NCBI RefSeq assembly: GCF_022695595.1
Contig: NZ_CP074380.1
Span: 4,183,501 to 4,247,500 of the forward strand
From: Streptomyces sp. MST-110588
GTDB lineage: Bacteria > Actinomycetota > Actinomycetes > Streptomycetales > Streptomycetaceae
Length of the DNA: 64,000 bases
Direction: 5' to 3'
In this document: positions 1 through 8,575 of the stretch, piece after piece
How positions within the stretch are numbered: the stretch's first letter is position 1
Layout of the letters: each line of letters starts with the position of its first letter
Notes under the pieces: model-generated
The model's input: the letters and a program-made list of their open reading frames with translations, nothing else
What the model was told of the DNA's origin: nothing
The model's database searches: none
Translations under genes and position numbers: made by a program

Positions 1-293
1 TAGACCTTCTTCGGGATCCGGCCGCGCGGCGGCACGTCCATCTGGTGGGAACGGGCCCAGGCCCGTACGGCGGCGGGGTCGGGGTTCACGGAGGTGTGGT
101 GGTACGCCTTGCCGGACTTCGACCGCTTGCGGCCCGCCTCCACGAAGGGGGCGAGGACGCCGCGCAGTTTCTTCGCATTGGCGGGATTGAGGTCGATCTC
201 GTACGAGTTCCCGTCCAATCCGAAGGTGACCGTCTCTGCGGCTTCTCCGCCGTCGATGTCGTCGGAGATCGTGACTACTACGCGCTGCGCCAC
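1..293 (-). CDS. Lsr2-like nucleoid-associated protein (partial, 3' end outside window)
   Basis: Histone-like protein of the Lsr2 family, which bridges DNA and silences AT-rich genes. The N-terminal dimerisation half is clear: a start reading VAQRVVVTISDDIDG, then ETVTFGLDG and YEIDLNPANAKKLR. It is followed by a basic linker (GRKRSKSGKAY) and the beginning of the Lsr2 DNA-binding domain (AVRAWARSHQ, then RGRIPKK). About 97 codons are visible and the frame is still open at base 1, so the C-terminus is missing. The GTG at 293 is preferred over the upstream ATG at 311, because AAAGGA lies nine bases before the GTG and family members begin at this point. It is transcribed divergently from purS. 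By position it corresponds to the Lsr2 paralogue found beside the purQL genes in streptomycetes (recollection). Confidence 0.93.
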   Translation of the reverse strand, partial: MAQRVVVTISDDIDGGEAAETVTFGLDGNSYEIDLNPANAKKLRGVLAPFVEAGRKRSKSGKAYHHTSVNPDPAAVRAWARSHQMDVPPRGRIPKKV

Positions 294-377
294 GGATATC
301 GGTCCTTTCATGCAGCAACCCCGTGTTGACGTGGGGAGATGCCGCAGATCCGGCTGATTGGAATCAATGCTTTTTCA

Positions 378-407
378 TTTGTACAGCGACGGGCATTGCA
401 TTGTGAA
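378..407 (-). promoter_or_regulatory. candidate promoter of the Lsr2-like gene
   Basis: On the minus strand a TTCACA box (402-407) is followed after 18 bases by TACAAA (378-383). This gives a sigma70-like promoter with a leader of roughly 75 nt before the GTG start. The surrounding DNA (about 361-420) is unusually AT-rich for this genome. Inferred from sequence only. Confidence 0.4.
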
Positions 408-521
408 GCCCAGTTAATTTCTTCAGCGTGTCCTGCCGCAATCGGGACCCTAGATCTTTTCGAGGATTTTCCACAGCGCTTAGCGGTGGCCGGTACCGGA
501 ACGTGACCGGGCCCCCGGTAT

Positions 522-555
522 ATCTACTCGCGTAGATTTTCGAACACGGTACTGT
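522..555 (+). promoter_or_regulatory. inverted repeat and -10 element upstream of purS
   Basis: ATCTAC (522-527) and GTAGAT (532-537) form a perfect inverted repeat with a 4-base loop. Twelve bases later comes TACTGT (550-555), a plausible -10 box, about 40 nt before the purS start. The repeat lies where the -35 region would be, so it may be an operator for the purSQL operon. No repressor has been assigned. Confidence 0.35.
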
Positions 556-594
556 GAGGTCACCGCCTTACGCACCACACCACCGGGAGTGCCA

Positions 595-840
595 GTGGCA
601 CGCGTCGTAGTCGACGTCATGCTCAAGCCGGAGATCCTCGACCCGCAGGGGCAGGCGGTGCAGCGCGCACTGCCACGCCTGGGATTCGAGGGGATCGCCG
701 ACGTCCGTCAGGGCAAGCGCTTCGAACTGGAAGTGGAGGGGCCGGTCGACGACGCCGCCCTCGCCCGCATCCGTGAGATGGCCCAGACGTTCCTCGCCAA
801 CACCGTCATCGAAGACTTCACCGTGCGGGTCGACTCATGA
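595..840 (+). CDS. purS: phosphoribosylformylglycinamidine synthase subunit PurS
   Basis: Small subunit (81 aa) of the three-part FGAM synthase, step 4 of de novo IMP synthesis in the cytoplasm. It helps channel ammonia from PurQ to PurL. The sequence begins [19 protein letters not shown] and continues with [12 protein letters not shown], the usual streptomycete PurS. GTG at 595 was chosen over the in-frame GTG at 589, because GGGAG (585-589) sits five bases before 595 and would overlap 589. The stop overlaps the purQ start by 4 nt (ATGA), indicating translational coupling. Confidence 0.95.
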   Translation: MARVVVDVMLKPEILDPQGQAVQRALPRLGFEGIADVRQGKRFELEVEGPVDDAALARIREMAQTFLANTVIEDFTVRVDS

Positions 841-1571
841 CTGCCCACCCGTCACCCACCACCACCCGTCACGGAGGCCCTTTGGGCCGCAGCAATATCC
901 GGATCGGGGTCATCACCTTCCCCGGCACCTTGGACGACCGTGACAGCCTGCGGGCCGTCCGGCTGGCCGGGGCCGAGGCGGTGCCGCTGTGGCACCGCGA
1001 CAAGGACCTCAAGCAGGTCGACGCCGTGGTCCTGCCCGGCGGCTTCTCCTACGGCGACTACCTGCGGGCCGGTGCCATCTCCCGCTTCTCGCCGGTGATG
1101 GAGACCGTTATCGAGCAGGCCAGGGCCGGAATGCCGGTCCTGGGCATCTGCAACGGCTTCCAGGTGCTCACCGAGACCCACCTGCTGCCCGGCGCCATGC
1201 TGCGCAACAACCACCTCCACTTCGTCTGCCGCGACCAGAAGCTGCGGGTGGAGAACGCGGACACCGCCTGGACCAGCGACTACACGGCCGGCCAGGAGAT
1301 CAGCGTCCCGCTGAAGAACATCGACGGCCGGTACGTCGCCGACGAGCGCACCCTGGACGAACTGGAGGCCGAGGGCCGCGTCGCCTTCCGCTACCTGGAC
1401 GTCAACCCCAACGGGTCGCTGCGCGACATCGCCGGCATCACCAACGCGGCCGGCAACGTCGTCGGCCTGATGCCGCACCCCGAGCACGCCGTCGAGCCGC
1501 TGGTCGGCACGGGCCGCACCGACGGCCTGGGATTCTTCACCTCGATCCTGAAGAAGTTGGTCAACGCATGA
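837..1571 (+). CDS. purQ: phosphoribosylformylglycinamidine synthase subunit PurQ (glutaminase)
   Basis: Class I glutamine amidotransferase that releases ammonia for FGAM synthesis. The nucleophile Cys is in GICNGFQ, and the His/Glu of the triad are in [10 protein letters not shown] near the C-terminus. The core domain starts at [16 protein letters not shown]. This reading frame carries about 20 extra N-terminal residues (Ser/Thr/Pro-rich) relative to typical PurQ. ATG 837 overlaps the purS stop, whereas an in-frame TTG at 882 with GGAGG four bases upstream would give the canonical length. Which start is used is unresolved. The 3' end overlaps purL by 4 nt. Confidence 0.95.
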   Translation: MTAHPSPTTTRHGGPLGRSNIRIGVITFPGTLDDRDSLRAVRLAGAEAVPLWHRDKDLKQVDAVVLPGGFSYGDYLRAGAISRFSPVMETVIEQARAGMPVLGICNGFQVLTETHLLPGAMLRNNHLHFVCRDQKLRVENADTAWTSDYTAGQEISVPLKNIDGRYVADERTLDELEAEGRVAFRYLDVNPNGSLRDIAGITNAAGNVVGLMPHPEHAVEPLVGTGRTDGLGFFTSILKKLVNA

Positions 1572-3817
1572 CGCTGGACACCGTCAAGCACGCCGCCGGG
1601 ACCCCGGACACCGATCAGCCGTGGGCCGAACTGGGCCTCAAGGCGGACGAGTACGCCCGCATCCGGGAGATCCTGGGCCGCCGTCCCACCGGCGCCGAGC
1701 TGGCCATGTATTCGGTCATGTGGTCCGAGCACTGCTCGTACAAGAGCAGCAAGGTCCACCTGCGGCAGTTCGGCGAGAAGGCCCCGGCGAGCGACGCGCT
1801 GCTGGTGGGCATCGGCGAGAACGCCGGTGTGGTCGACGTCGGCCAGGGCTACGCGGTCACCTTCAAGGTCGAGTCGCACAACCACCCGTCCTACATCGAG
1901 CCCTATCAGGGCGCGGCCACCGGCGTGGGCGGCATCGTCCGCGACATCCTCGCCATGGGCGCCCGCCCCGTCGCCGTCATGGACCCGCTGCGCTTCGGCG
2001 CCGCCGATCACCCCGACACCAAGCGGGTGCTGCCCGGTGTCGTCGCGGGCATCGGCGGCTACGGCAACTGCCTGGGCCTGGCCAACATCGGCGGCGAGGT
2101 CGTCTTCGACCCCTGCTACCAGGGCAACCCGCTGGTCAACGCGCTGTGCGTGGGGGTGATGAAGCACCAGGACATCCACCTGGCCAAGGCGTCCGGCGCC
2201 GGCAACAAGGTCATCCTCTACGGCGCCCGCACCGGCGGCGACGGCATCGGCGGCGTGTCGGTGCTGGCCTCGGAGACCTTCGACGCCACCGGCCCCACCA
2301 AGCGCCCCGCCGTCCAGGTCGGCGACCCCTTCCAGGAGAAGCTGCTCATCGAGTGCACCCTGGAGATCTTCCGCGAGGACCTGGTCACGGGCATCCAGGA
2401 CCTGGGCGGTGCCGGACTGTCCTGCGCCACCAGCGAACTGGCCTCGGCCGGCTCCGGCGGCATGCGGGTGGAGCTGGACACCGTGCCGCTGCGCGACTCC
2501 TCGCTCTCGCCGGAGGAGATCCTCATGAGCGAGTCGCAGGAGCGGATGTGCGCGATCGTCGAGCCGGGCAAGGTCGACCGGTTCCTGGAGATCTGCGAGA
2601 AGTGGGACGTGATCGCCACCGTCATCGGTGAGGTCACCGACGGCGAGCGGCTGGAGATCTTCTGGCACGGCGAGCAGATCGTGGACGTACCGCCGCGCAC
2701 CGTCGCCCACGAAGGCCCGGTCTACGAGCGCCCTTACGCCCGCCCCGAGTGGCAGGACGCACTCCAGGCCGACGACGCGAACGCGCTGCCCCGGCCCGCC
2801 TCGGCCGACGAGCTGCGCGCGCAGGTCCTGAAGCTGGTCGCCTCGCCCAACCAGGCGTCCAAGTCCTGGATCACCGACCAGTACGACCGGTTCGTCCAGG
2901 GCAACACCGTCCTGGCGCAGCCGGAGGACTCCGGCATGGTCCGTATCGACGAGGAGACCGGCCTGGGGGTCGCGCTCGCCACGGACGGCAACGGCCGCTA
3001 CGCCAAGCTGGACCCGTACGCCGGCGCGCAGCTCGCGCTCGCCGAGTCCTACCGCAACGTCGCCGCGACCGGCGCCACGCCGCTGGCCATCTCCAACTGC
3101 CTCAACTTCGGCTCCCCCGAGGACCCGGCGGTCATGTGGCAGTTCGCCGAGGCCACCCGTGGCCTGGCCGACGCCTGCCAGGAGCTGGGCACCCCGGTCA
3201 CCGGCGGCAACGTCTCGCTCTACAACCAGACCGGCGAGGCCGCCATCCACCCCACTCCGGTGGTCGCGGTCCTCGGTGTCATCGACGACGTCAGCCGCCG
3301 TACGCCCCTGGCCTTCACGCAGGAAGGCCAGCTCCTCTACCTCCTGGGCGAGACCAAGGAGGAGCTGGGCGGCTCCGCCTGGTCCCAGGTGATCCACGAC
3401 CACCTGGGCGGCCTGCCGCCGAAGGTGGACCTGGCCCGCGAGAGGCTGCTGGCCGAGATCCTGATCTCGGCCTCCCGCGACGGCATGGCCGACGCGGCGC
3501 ACGACCTGTCCGACGGCGGTCTGATCCAGGCGCTGACCGAGTCCTGCCTGCGCGGTGGCAAGGGTGCCCGCATCGTGCTGCCCGACGGCGCGGACCCGTT
3601 CGTGTTCCTCTTCTCGGAGTCGGCCGGCCGCGCGGTCGTCGCCGTCCCCCGCAGCGAGGAACTGCGCTTCACCGACATGTGCGGCGCCCGTGGTCTCCCG
3701 GCCACCCGCATCGGCGTCATCGACGGCGATTCCCTGGAGGTCCAGGGCCAGTTCGCCATCCCGCTGGACGAACTGCGTACGGCGCACGAGGCCACGCTGC
3801 CGGACCTGTTCGCCTGA
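1568..3817 (+). CDS. purL: phosphoribosylformylglycinamidine synthase subunit PurL
   Basis: Large subunit (749 aa, normal size for the small-PurL type) of FGAM synthase. It uses ATP and ammonia to convert FGAR to FGAM. Recognisable blocks include [16 protein letters not shown] near the N-terminus, [45 protein letters not shown] and, in the second half, [14 protein letters not shown] and [10 protein letters not shown]. These are the duplicated AIRS-like ATP-binding domains. ATG 1568 overlaps the purQ stop, so purS, purQ and purL form one coupled operon that ends at the hairpin just downstream. Confidence 0.97.
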   Translation: MTLDTVKHAAGTPDTDQPWAELGLKADEYARIREILGRRPTGAELAMYSVMWSEHCSYKSSKVHLRQFGEKAPASDALLVGIGENAGVVDVGQGYAVTFKVESHNHPSYIEPYQGAATGVGGIVRDILAMGARPVAVMDPLRFGAADHPDTKRVLPGVVAGIGGYGNCLGLANIGGEVVFDPCYQGNPLVNALCVGVMKHQDIHLAKASGAGNKVILYGARTGGDGIGGVSVLASETFDATGPTKRPAVQVGDPFQEKLLIECTLEIFREDLVTGIQDLGGAGLSCATSELASAGSGGMRVELDTVPLRDSSLSPEEILMSESQERMCAIVEPGKVDRFLEICEKWDVIATVIGEVTDGERLEIFWHGEQIVDVPPRTVAHEGPVYERPYARPEWQDALQADDANALPRPASADELRAQVLKLVASPNQASKSWITDQYDRFVQGNTVLAQPEDSGMVRIDEETGLGVALATDGNGRYAKLDPYAGAQLALAESYRNVAATGATPLAISNCLNFGSPEDPAVMWQFAEATRGLADACQELGTPVTGGNVSLYNQTGEAAIHPTPVVAVLGVIDDVSRRTPLAFTQEGQLLYLLGETKEELGGSAWSQVIHDHLGGLPPKVDLARERLLAEILISASRDGMADAAHDLSDGGLIQALTESCLRGGKGARIVLPDGADPFVFLFSESAGRAVVAVPRSEELRFTDMCGARGLPATRIGVIDGDSLEVQGQFAIPLDELRTAHEATLPDLFA

Positions 3818-3855
3818 CGCCGGACGCCGCCCGGCCCGGCCTGCGCGCCACCACA

Positions 3856-3896
3856 CGGCGGCCCGTTCCCTCCCGGGGAGCGGGCCGCCGTCTTTT
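3856..3896 (+). terminator. rho-independent terminator of purSQL
   Basis: A perfect 10-bp stem (3856-3865 with 3881-3890) with a GC-rich loop that can itself pair, followed by TCTTTT (3891-3896). It begins 38 nt after the purL stop. Confidence 0.85.
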
Positions 3897-3924
3897 GCGC
3901 CGCCGCTCGATTCCCGCTCCGCTC

Positions 3925-3953
3925 TTGCCAGGAATTACGTAATTACGTAACTT
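3925..3953 (+). promoter_or_regulatory. leaderless promoter with tandem TTACGTAA palindrome
   Basis: TTGCCA (3925-3930), a 17-base spacer and TAACTT (3948-3953) give a strong sigma70-type promoter whose predicted start point falls on the GTG at 3960. Two abutting copies of TTACGTAA (3935-3942 and 3943-3950) make a perfect 16-bp palindrome. It fills the spacer and overlaps the -10 box, as expected for an autorepressor operator. Confidence 0.6.
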
Positions 3954-3959
3954 CATATC

Positions 3960-4481
3960 GTGGATCTCGAAGAGCGGGTGGCCGAGCTGGAACGACGACT
4001 CGCGGCCCTGGAGGAACGGCGCGCGGACGGAGCGGGGGACAAGAGCCCCGCCCCGGGCCAGGAGGGCGACGAGCTATGGGCGCTTACCGGCCTGAAGGCC
4101 CAGTTCGCCCAGGCCGGCACCGCGGACGGCGGCGTTCTGTTCACCGGCTCCGTCCGCCTCCCGCAGGGGCAGCACTACGAATGGCAGTACGGCCTGACCA
4201 CGCAGACGCTGCTCGGGCAGGACTGGACCCCGGCCGCCGACGCGTTCGCCGCCCTCGGCCAGCCCGTACGGCTCCGTCTGCTGCACGAGATCCTCGGCGG
4301 ACGTGCCACGGCCGCCGAACTGTCCACGCTGGAAGAGGTCGGCACCACCGGCCAGATCTACCACCACCTGCGGCAACTGACCGCCGCCGGCTGGCTGCAC
4401 ACCGTTTCGAGGGGCCACTACGAGGTCCCGGCGAGCCGCGTGGTCCCACTGCTGGTGATGCTGACCGCCACCCGGCACTGA
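3960..4481 (+). CDS. ArsR-type winged-helix transcriptional regulator
   Basis: A 173-aa protein. Residues about 1-25 form a short heptad-like coiled coil (LEERVAELERRLAALEER). This is followed by a linker, and the C-terminal half is a winged helix-turn-helix of ArsR/helix-turn-helix type (ALGQPVRLRLLHEIL, ELSTLEEVG, GQIYHHLRQLTAAGWL). No metal-binding Cys cluster is visible, so the signal is unknown. The GTG start has no Shine-Dalgarno but sits 7 nt after a -10 box, so a leaderless message is likely. The palindrome overlapping its promoter points to autoregulation. The next gene follows after 23 nt and may be co-transcribed. Confidence 0.8.
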   Translation: MDLEERVAELERRLAALEERRADGAGDKSPAPGQEGDELWALTGLKAQFAQAGTADGGVLFTGSVRLPQGQHYEWQYGLTTQTLLGQDWTPAADAFAALGQPVRLRLLHEILGGRATAAELSTLEEVGTTGQIYHHLRQLTAAGWLHTVSRGHYEVPASRVVPLLVMLTATRH

Positions 4482-4504
4482 CCACGCCGATACCTGGGGG
4501 AACG

Positions 4505-6367
4505 ATGTCCTTGCGCGCCGTCTGCAGGCTCTCCGGCCGGTTACTCCTGGCCGTCTACCTGGCCATGGTCGTCTCATGGCACTTCCTCGACTTCCCCTTG
4601 TCGTGGTCATGGATCCCCCTCGCGCTCGCCCTCCTCCTGATGTACATGCCAGGCGCCTCCCGCGACACCGCCCCGCCCGCCGCAGCCGCGCCCACAGCCG
4701 CTACCGGCGCCGGCCCGTCCGCAGGCGGTGAACCGCCGGCCGCTCCCGCGTCCGCCGCCCCACGCCCGTACTTCCCGGGCGCCATCGAGGTCGGCCCGCC
4801 CGTCACCGGACGGTGGTCCGCCGCCAACAGCCCTGCCGACAAGGTCCCCAGCCACGGCACCCGCGCCTACGGCCAGACCTTCGCCATCGACATCGTGGCC
4901 GAACCCGACCACCCGTCCCCGGACCGTCCGGGCGCCGACGACCGTGCCCGTCAGCAGTCCGAGGACGGTGCGGGCCCCGCCACCCGGCCCGGCTTCGGGT
5001 GGTGGCCGGTGATGCGCCGCAACGAGGACTTCCCCGCCTTCGGCGCGCCGGTCCTGGCGGTCGCCGACGCCACGGTCGTACGCGCCCGGGACCGTCAGCG
5101 CGACCACCTCAGCCGCAACTCCTACCCAGCGCTCCTGTACATCCTCTTCGAGTCGATGCTCCGGGAGATCGGCGGACCGGGCCGGATCGTCGGCAACCAC
5201 CTCGTCCTCGACCTCGGCGGCGGCACCTACGCCCTGTACGCCCATCTCCGCCGCGGCTCCCTGCTCGTCCGTGAGGGCGACCGGGTACGGGCGGGCCAAC
5301 CGCTGGCCCGCTGCGGGAACTCCGGCAACTCCACCGAGCCCCACGTCCACTTCCAACTGATGGACTCCCCGGACCTGAACACCGCCCGCGGCCTCCCCTT
5401 CCTCTGGCGTGGCATCGGCGTCCCGCGCACCGGCGAGACCTTCACCGCCGACCCCATAGACCCCATCGACCCGATTGACTCCGCCGAGCCCGCCGCCGAG
5501 CCCGCCGTCGTGGCCCCCCCCGCGGTCCGGGCGGCCATGCGGCCCGGCCCGCGCAGTAACCTTCTTTCCATGCCTCCTGCCAGCCGGAAGCCGCGGGCCC
5601 GCAGCTACGACCCCGCCAGGACCCGCGCCGCCGTCACGGCGCAGCTCGCGCACGTACTGGACGCCGTACACGCCCTGGACCCCGGCCAGTTGAAGCTGCC
5701 CACCAGGCTGGGGGACTGGACGGTCGGCGACCTCGTCGCGCACTTCTCGATGGCCGTCGCGCATGTGAGCCGCACCCTTGAGCAGCCCGCGGCGCCCGCC
5801 CAGGACCTGACGCTCGTTCAGTGGCCGTTCGCCGCTGCGCCGCTGGCCGAGCAGGTCGACCAGACCGTACGGAGCATGGCTGCCGCCGCCGACCCCGTCG
5901 ACCTCCTGGACCGTGCCGCCGCTCAGTACGCCGAAGTCGTCCCCGCGGCCCCCGACGACCGGATCGTGGCGACCCGTGTCGGCGCGATGCGGCTGGATGA
6001 CCTTCTGGTCACCCGCTGCCTGGAACTGGTGGTCCACAGTGACGATCTGGCCGCCGCCACCGGCCAGGAGATCCCGTACGACCGGCAGGCGCTGGCCGCC
6101 ACGGTCCGGCTCCTGGCCGACGCGCTCGCCGTCAAGGCCCCCGGCGGCTCGGTCGAGGTCCGCATCCCGCCCTTCGCGGTCGTCCAGTGCGTCGCCGGAC
6201 CCAAGCACACCCGTGGCACCCCGCCCAACGTGGTCGAGACCGACCCGCTGACCTGGATCCGCCTGGCCACGGGCCGTACGACCTGGGCGGAGGCGCGGGA
6301 ATCCGCGGCGGTCGGCGCCAGTGGCGAGCGCGCGGACCTCGGCCCGTACCTGCCGGTCCTGAGCTGA
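4505..6367 (+). CDS. M23 peptidase-like protein reading through into a maleylpyruvate isomerase-like domain
   Basis: This single open frame of 620 codons starts at ATG 4505, behind GGGGGAACG. The first part has two hydrophobic segments (LLLAVYLAMVVSWHFL and WIPLALALLLMYM), a Pro/Ala linker, and an LytM/M23 metallopeptidase fold with likely Zn ligands in SHGTRAYGQTFAID and in EPHVHFQLMD. The sequence then runs through (DPI)-type repeats into MPPASRKPRARSYDPARTR and a MDMPI-like N-terminal domain (VLDAVHALD, LGDWTVGDLVAHFS), with no stop codon. In related genomes these look like two separate neighbours (recollection). The frame may therefore be a real fusion, or a lost stop with a second start at 5570. 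Confidence 0.75.
   Translation: MSLRAVCRLSGRLLLAVYLAMVVSWHFLDFPLSWSWIPLALALLLMYMPGASRDTAPPAAAAPTAATGAGPSAGGEPPAAPASAAPRPYFPGAIEVGPPVTGRWSAANSPADKVPSHGTRAYGQTFAIDIVAEPDHPSPDRPGADDRARQQSEDGAGPATRPGFGWWPVMRRNEDFPAFGAPVLAVADATVVRARDRQRDHLSRNSYPALLYILFESMLREIGGPGRIVGNHLVLDLGGGTYALYAHLRRGSLLVREGDRVRAGQPLARCGNSGNSTEPHVHFQLMDSPDLNTARGLPFLWRGIGVPRTGETFTADPIDPIDPIDSAEPAAEPAVVAPPAVRAAMRPGPRSNLLSMPPASRKPRARSYDPARTRAAVTAQLAHVLDAVHALDPGQLKLPTRLGDWTVGDLVAHFSMAVAHVSRTLEQPAAPAQDLTLVQWPFAAAPLAEQVDQTVRSMAAAADPVDLLDRAAAQYAEVVPAAPDDRIVATRVGAMRLDDLLVTRCLELVVHSDDLAAATGQEIPYDRQALAATVRLLADALAVKAPGGSVEVRIPPFAVVQCVAGPKHTRGTPPNVVETDPLTWIRLATGRTTWAEARESAAVGASGERADLGPYLPVLS
5570..6367 (+). CDS. maleylpyruvate isomerase-family (MDMPI) protein, internal start in the preceding frame
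   Basis: From ATG 5570 the frame encodes 265 aa that look like a complete stand-alone protein. It opens MPPASRKPRARSYDPA and has a DinB/MDMPI-like helical domain (TRLGDWTVGDLVAHFS, followed by TRCLELVVHSDDLA) and a C-terminal sterol-carrier-like region ending TWAEARESAAVGASG. Mycothiol-dependent isomerases and related proteins share this fold. TAACCT (5557-5562) lies 7 nt before the ATG, so a leaderless transcript could start here. It is nested in, and in frame with, the M23 peptidase ORF. Confidence 0.7.
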   Translation: MPPASRKPRARSYDPARTRAAVTAQLAHVLDAVHALDPGQLKLPTRLGDWTVGDLVAHFSMAVAHVSRTLEQPAAPAQDLTLVQWPFAAAPLAEQVDQTVRSMAAAADPVDLLDRAAAQYAEVVPAAPDDRIVATRVGAMRLDDLLVTRCLELVVHSDDLAAATGQEIPYDRQALAATVRLLADALAVKAPGGSVEVRIPPFAVVQCVAGPKHTRGTPPNVVETDPLTWIRLATGRTTWAEARESAAVGASGERADLGPYLPVLS

Positions 6368-6981
6368 CCTCACCCGGACCCGTCCCGCGACCACGACCGC
6401 CGGAACAAACGACCGACCGTGCAAGGTGGTGCATCTCACCCGGCGTACGCCGAGCGGCTCGCCGACCCGCCGCGGAAGGGTGCCCGGCACCCCGGGCCGG
6501 ATCGCGCGGTATGCACGGAATTGACGGGAGTGCGCGGCCGGATTGACGGTGCCCGCGACGGCACACGCGCGGCGGCTCGCGCCATGGAAAGCGCGGCGGG
6601 GAGCGCGCGCCGGACGTGCCCCGCCCAGCGGCGTTCGGCATGGGCGCCCCCACTCCGGCCGACCTGGCGCCATCCCGCTGCAAGCCATCTGACCTGCGAA
6701 AACCGCGAGAAGTACGGGGTTTGGCACCGTCGGACCACGGACCCGGCCCCGTACGGTGCACCACCGGACACCCGCGCCGCACCCGCCCTCACGGGGCCGC
6801 GCGGCCCCCACTTCACCCCGGCGACACCCCGCCGACACCCCGGCCCCACCCCGGTCCGCGCCCCGGACCCGTTCCCGTACGCCAAGTGGATCAACTCCGG
6901 CCGGGCTTCCGGCCGTCGCGACACCCCCTGGGTTCGATCCCCGGTTCGGATGAATCCGCGACCTGCCCTAGACTCACTGAT
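6368..6981 (+). promoter_or_regulatory. 614-nt non-coding region upstream of purF, with candidate leaderless promoter
   Basis: No convincing gene is seen. Close to the end, TAGACT (6970-6975) lies 6 nt before the purF GTG, so purF may be leaderless. A weak TTCGGA (6945-6950) is 19 nt upstream of it. No hairpin resembling a purine riboswitch is recognised. Confidence 0.4.
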
Positions 6982-8541
6982 GTGCCTCGTGGTGACGGAC
7001 GACTCAACCACGACCTGCTCCCCGGCGAGAAGGGCCCCCAGGACGCGTGCGGCGTCTTCGGTGTCTGGGCTCCGGGCGAAGAGGTCGCCAAACTCACCTA
7101 TTTCGGGCTGTATGCGCTGCAGCACCGTGGACAGGAGTCCGCGGGCATCGCGGTGAGCAACGGCTCCCAGATACTCGTGTTCAAGGACATGGGACTGGTC
7201 TCCCAGGTCTTCGACGAAACCTCCCTCGGCTCCCTTCAGGGACACATCGCCGTGGGCCATGCCCGTTACTCCACCACCGGCGCGTCCGTGTGGGAGAACG
7301 CCCAGCCGACCTTCCGGGCCACCGCGAGCGGCTCGATAGCGCTGGGCCACAACGGCAACCTGGTCAACACCGCCGAGCTGGCCGAGCTGGTCGCGGCCCT
7401 GCCCCGCCAGAACGGCCGGGCCACCCAGGTCGCGGCCACCAACGACACCGACCTGGTCACGGCGCTGCTCGCCGGCCAGGTCGACGAGGACGGCGAGCCG
7501 CTGACCGTCGAAGAGGCCGCCTCGCGCGTCCTGCCGAAGGTCCGGGGCGCCTTCTCCCTGGTCTTCATGGACGAGCACACCCTGTATGCCGCCCGTGACC
7601 CCCAGGGCATCCGCCCGCTGGTCCTGGGCCGCCTGGAGCGCGGCTGGGTGGTGGCCTCCGAGACCGCCGCCCTGGACATTTGCGGTGCGAGCTTCATCCG
7701 GGAGATAGAGCCCGGTGAGCTGGTCGCCATAGACGAGAACGGGCTGCGCAGCTCGCGCTTCGCCGAGTCCAGGCCCAAGGGCTGCGTCTTCGAGTACGTC
7801 TACCTCGCCCGCCCCGACACCGACATCGCCGGCCGCAACGTGTACCTCTCCCGCGTGGAGATGGGCCGCAAGCTGGCCGCCGAGGCGCCCGCCGACGCGG
7901 ACCTGGTCATACCGACCCCCGAGTCGGGCACCCCGGCCGCGGTCGGCTACGCCGAGGCGAGCGGCATCCCCTACGGCTCCGGCCTGGTCAAGAACTCCTA
8001 CGTGGGCCGGACCTTCATCCAGCCCTCGCAGACCATCCGCCAGCTCGGCATCCGCCTCAAGCTCAACCCGCTCAAGGAAGTCATCCGCGGCAAGCGCCTG
8101 GTCGTCGTGGACGACTCGATAGTGCGCGGCAACACCCAGCGCGCCCTGGTGCGGATGCTGCGCGAGGCCGGCGCCGCCGAGGTGCACGTACGGATCTCCT
8201 CGCCGCCGATCAAGTGGCCGTGCTTCTTCGGCATCGACTTCGCCACCCGCGCCGAGCTGATCGCCAACGGTCTGAGCGTGGAGGAGATCGGCAAGTCGCT
8301 GGGCGCGGACTCGCTGGCGTACATCTCCATCGACGGCATGATCGAGGCGACCACCATCGCCAAGCCGAACCTGTGCCGCGCCTGTTTCGACGGCGAGTAC
8401 CCGATGGAGCTGCCCGAGCCGGAGCTGCTGGGCAAGCACCTCCTGGAGGCGGAGGCCGCCGGTGAGACCAAGCCGGACCTGGACGGCGTGCAGACGCTGA
8501 CGGCCGGGGTCGGCGGCGCCGACGCGCTGCGTCGCCCGTAG
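6982..8541 (+). CDS. purF: amidophosphoribosyltransferase PurF
   Basis: Glutamine PRPP amidotransferase (519 aa), the committed step of purine synthesis, making phosphoribosylamine. It is an Ntn-hydrolase. The Cys in GPQDACGVFGVW (about residue 26) becomes N-terminal after propeptide removal, as in Gram-positive PurF. Other marks are LQHRGQESAG, GHARYSTTG, the PRTase PRPP loop VVVDDSIVRGNT, and Cys residues near the C-terminus (PNLCRACFDGEYP) that fit the Fe-S-containing type. GTG 6982 matches the family start PRGDGRLNHDLLPGEKGPQ. purM follows after 34 nt. Confidence 0.97.
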   Translation: MPRGDGRLNHDLLPGEKGPQDACGVFGVWAPGEEVAKLTYFGLYALQHRGQESAGIAVSNGSQILVFKDMGLVSQVFDETSLGSLQGHIAVGHARYSTTGASVWENAQPTFRATASGSIALGHNGNLVNTAELAELVAALPRQNGRATQVAATNDTDLVTALLAGQVDEDGEPLTVEEAASRVLPKVRGAFSLVFMDEHTLYAARDPQGIRPLVLGRLERGWVVASETAALDICGASFIREIEPGELVAIDENGLRSSRFAESRPKGCVFEYVYLARPDTDIAGRNVYLSRVEMGRKLAAEAPADADLVIPTPESGTPAAVGYAEASGIPYGSGLVKNSYVGRTFIQPSQTIRQLGIRLKLNPLKEVIRGKRLVVVDDSIVRGNTQRALVRMLREAGAAEVHVRISSPPIKWPCFFGIDFATRAELIANGLSVEEIGKSLGADSLAYISIDGMIEATTIAKPNLCRACFDGEYPMELPEPELLGKHLLEAEAAGETKPDLDGVQTLTAGVGGADALRRP

Positions 8542-8575
8542 ATCCCGTATTCACCCGAACGAAAGATCTCCACGC

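Noticed and set aside
1391..3856. 821-codon minus-strand frame opposite purL
   Set aside because: Shadow of purL/purQ caused by codon bias; composition is Gly/Ala/Arg/Val-rich with no family resemblance.
6368..6981. Purine riboswitch before purF
   Set aside because: No conserved guanine/adenine aptamer loops could be recognised in the region.
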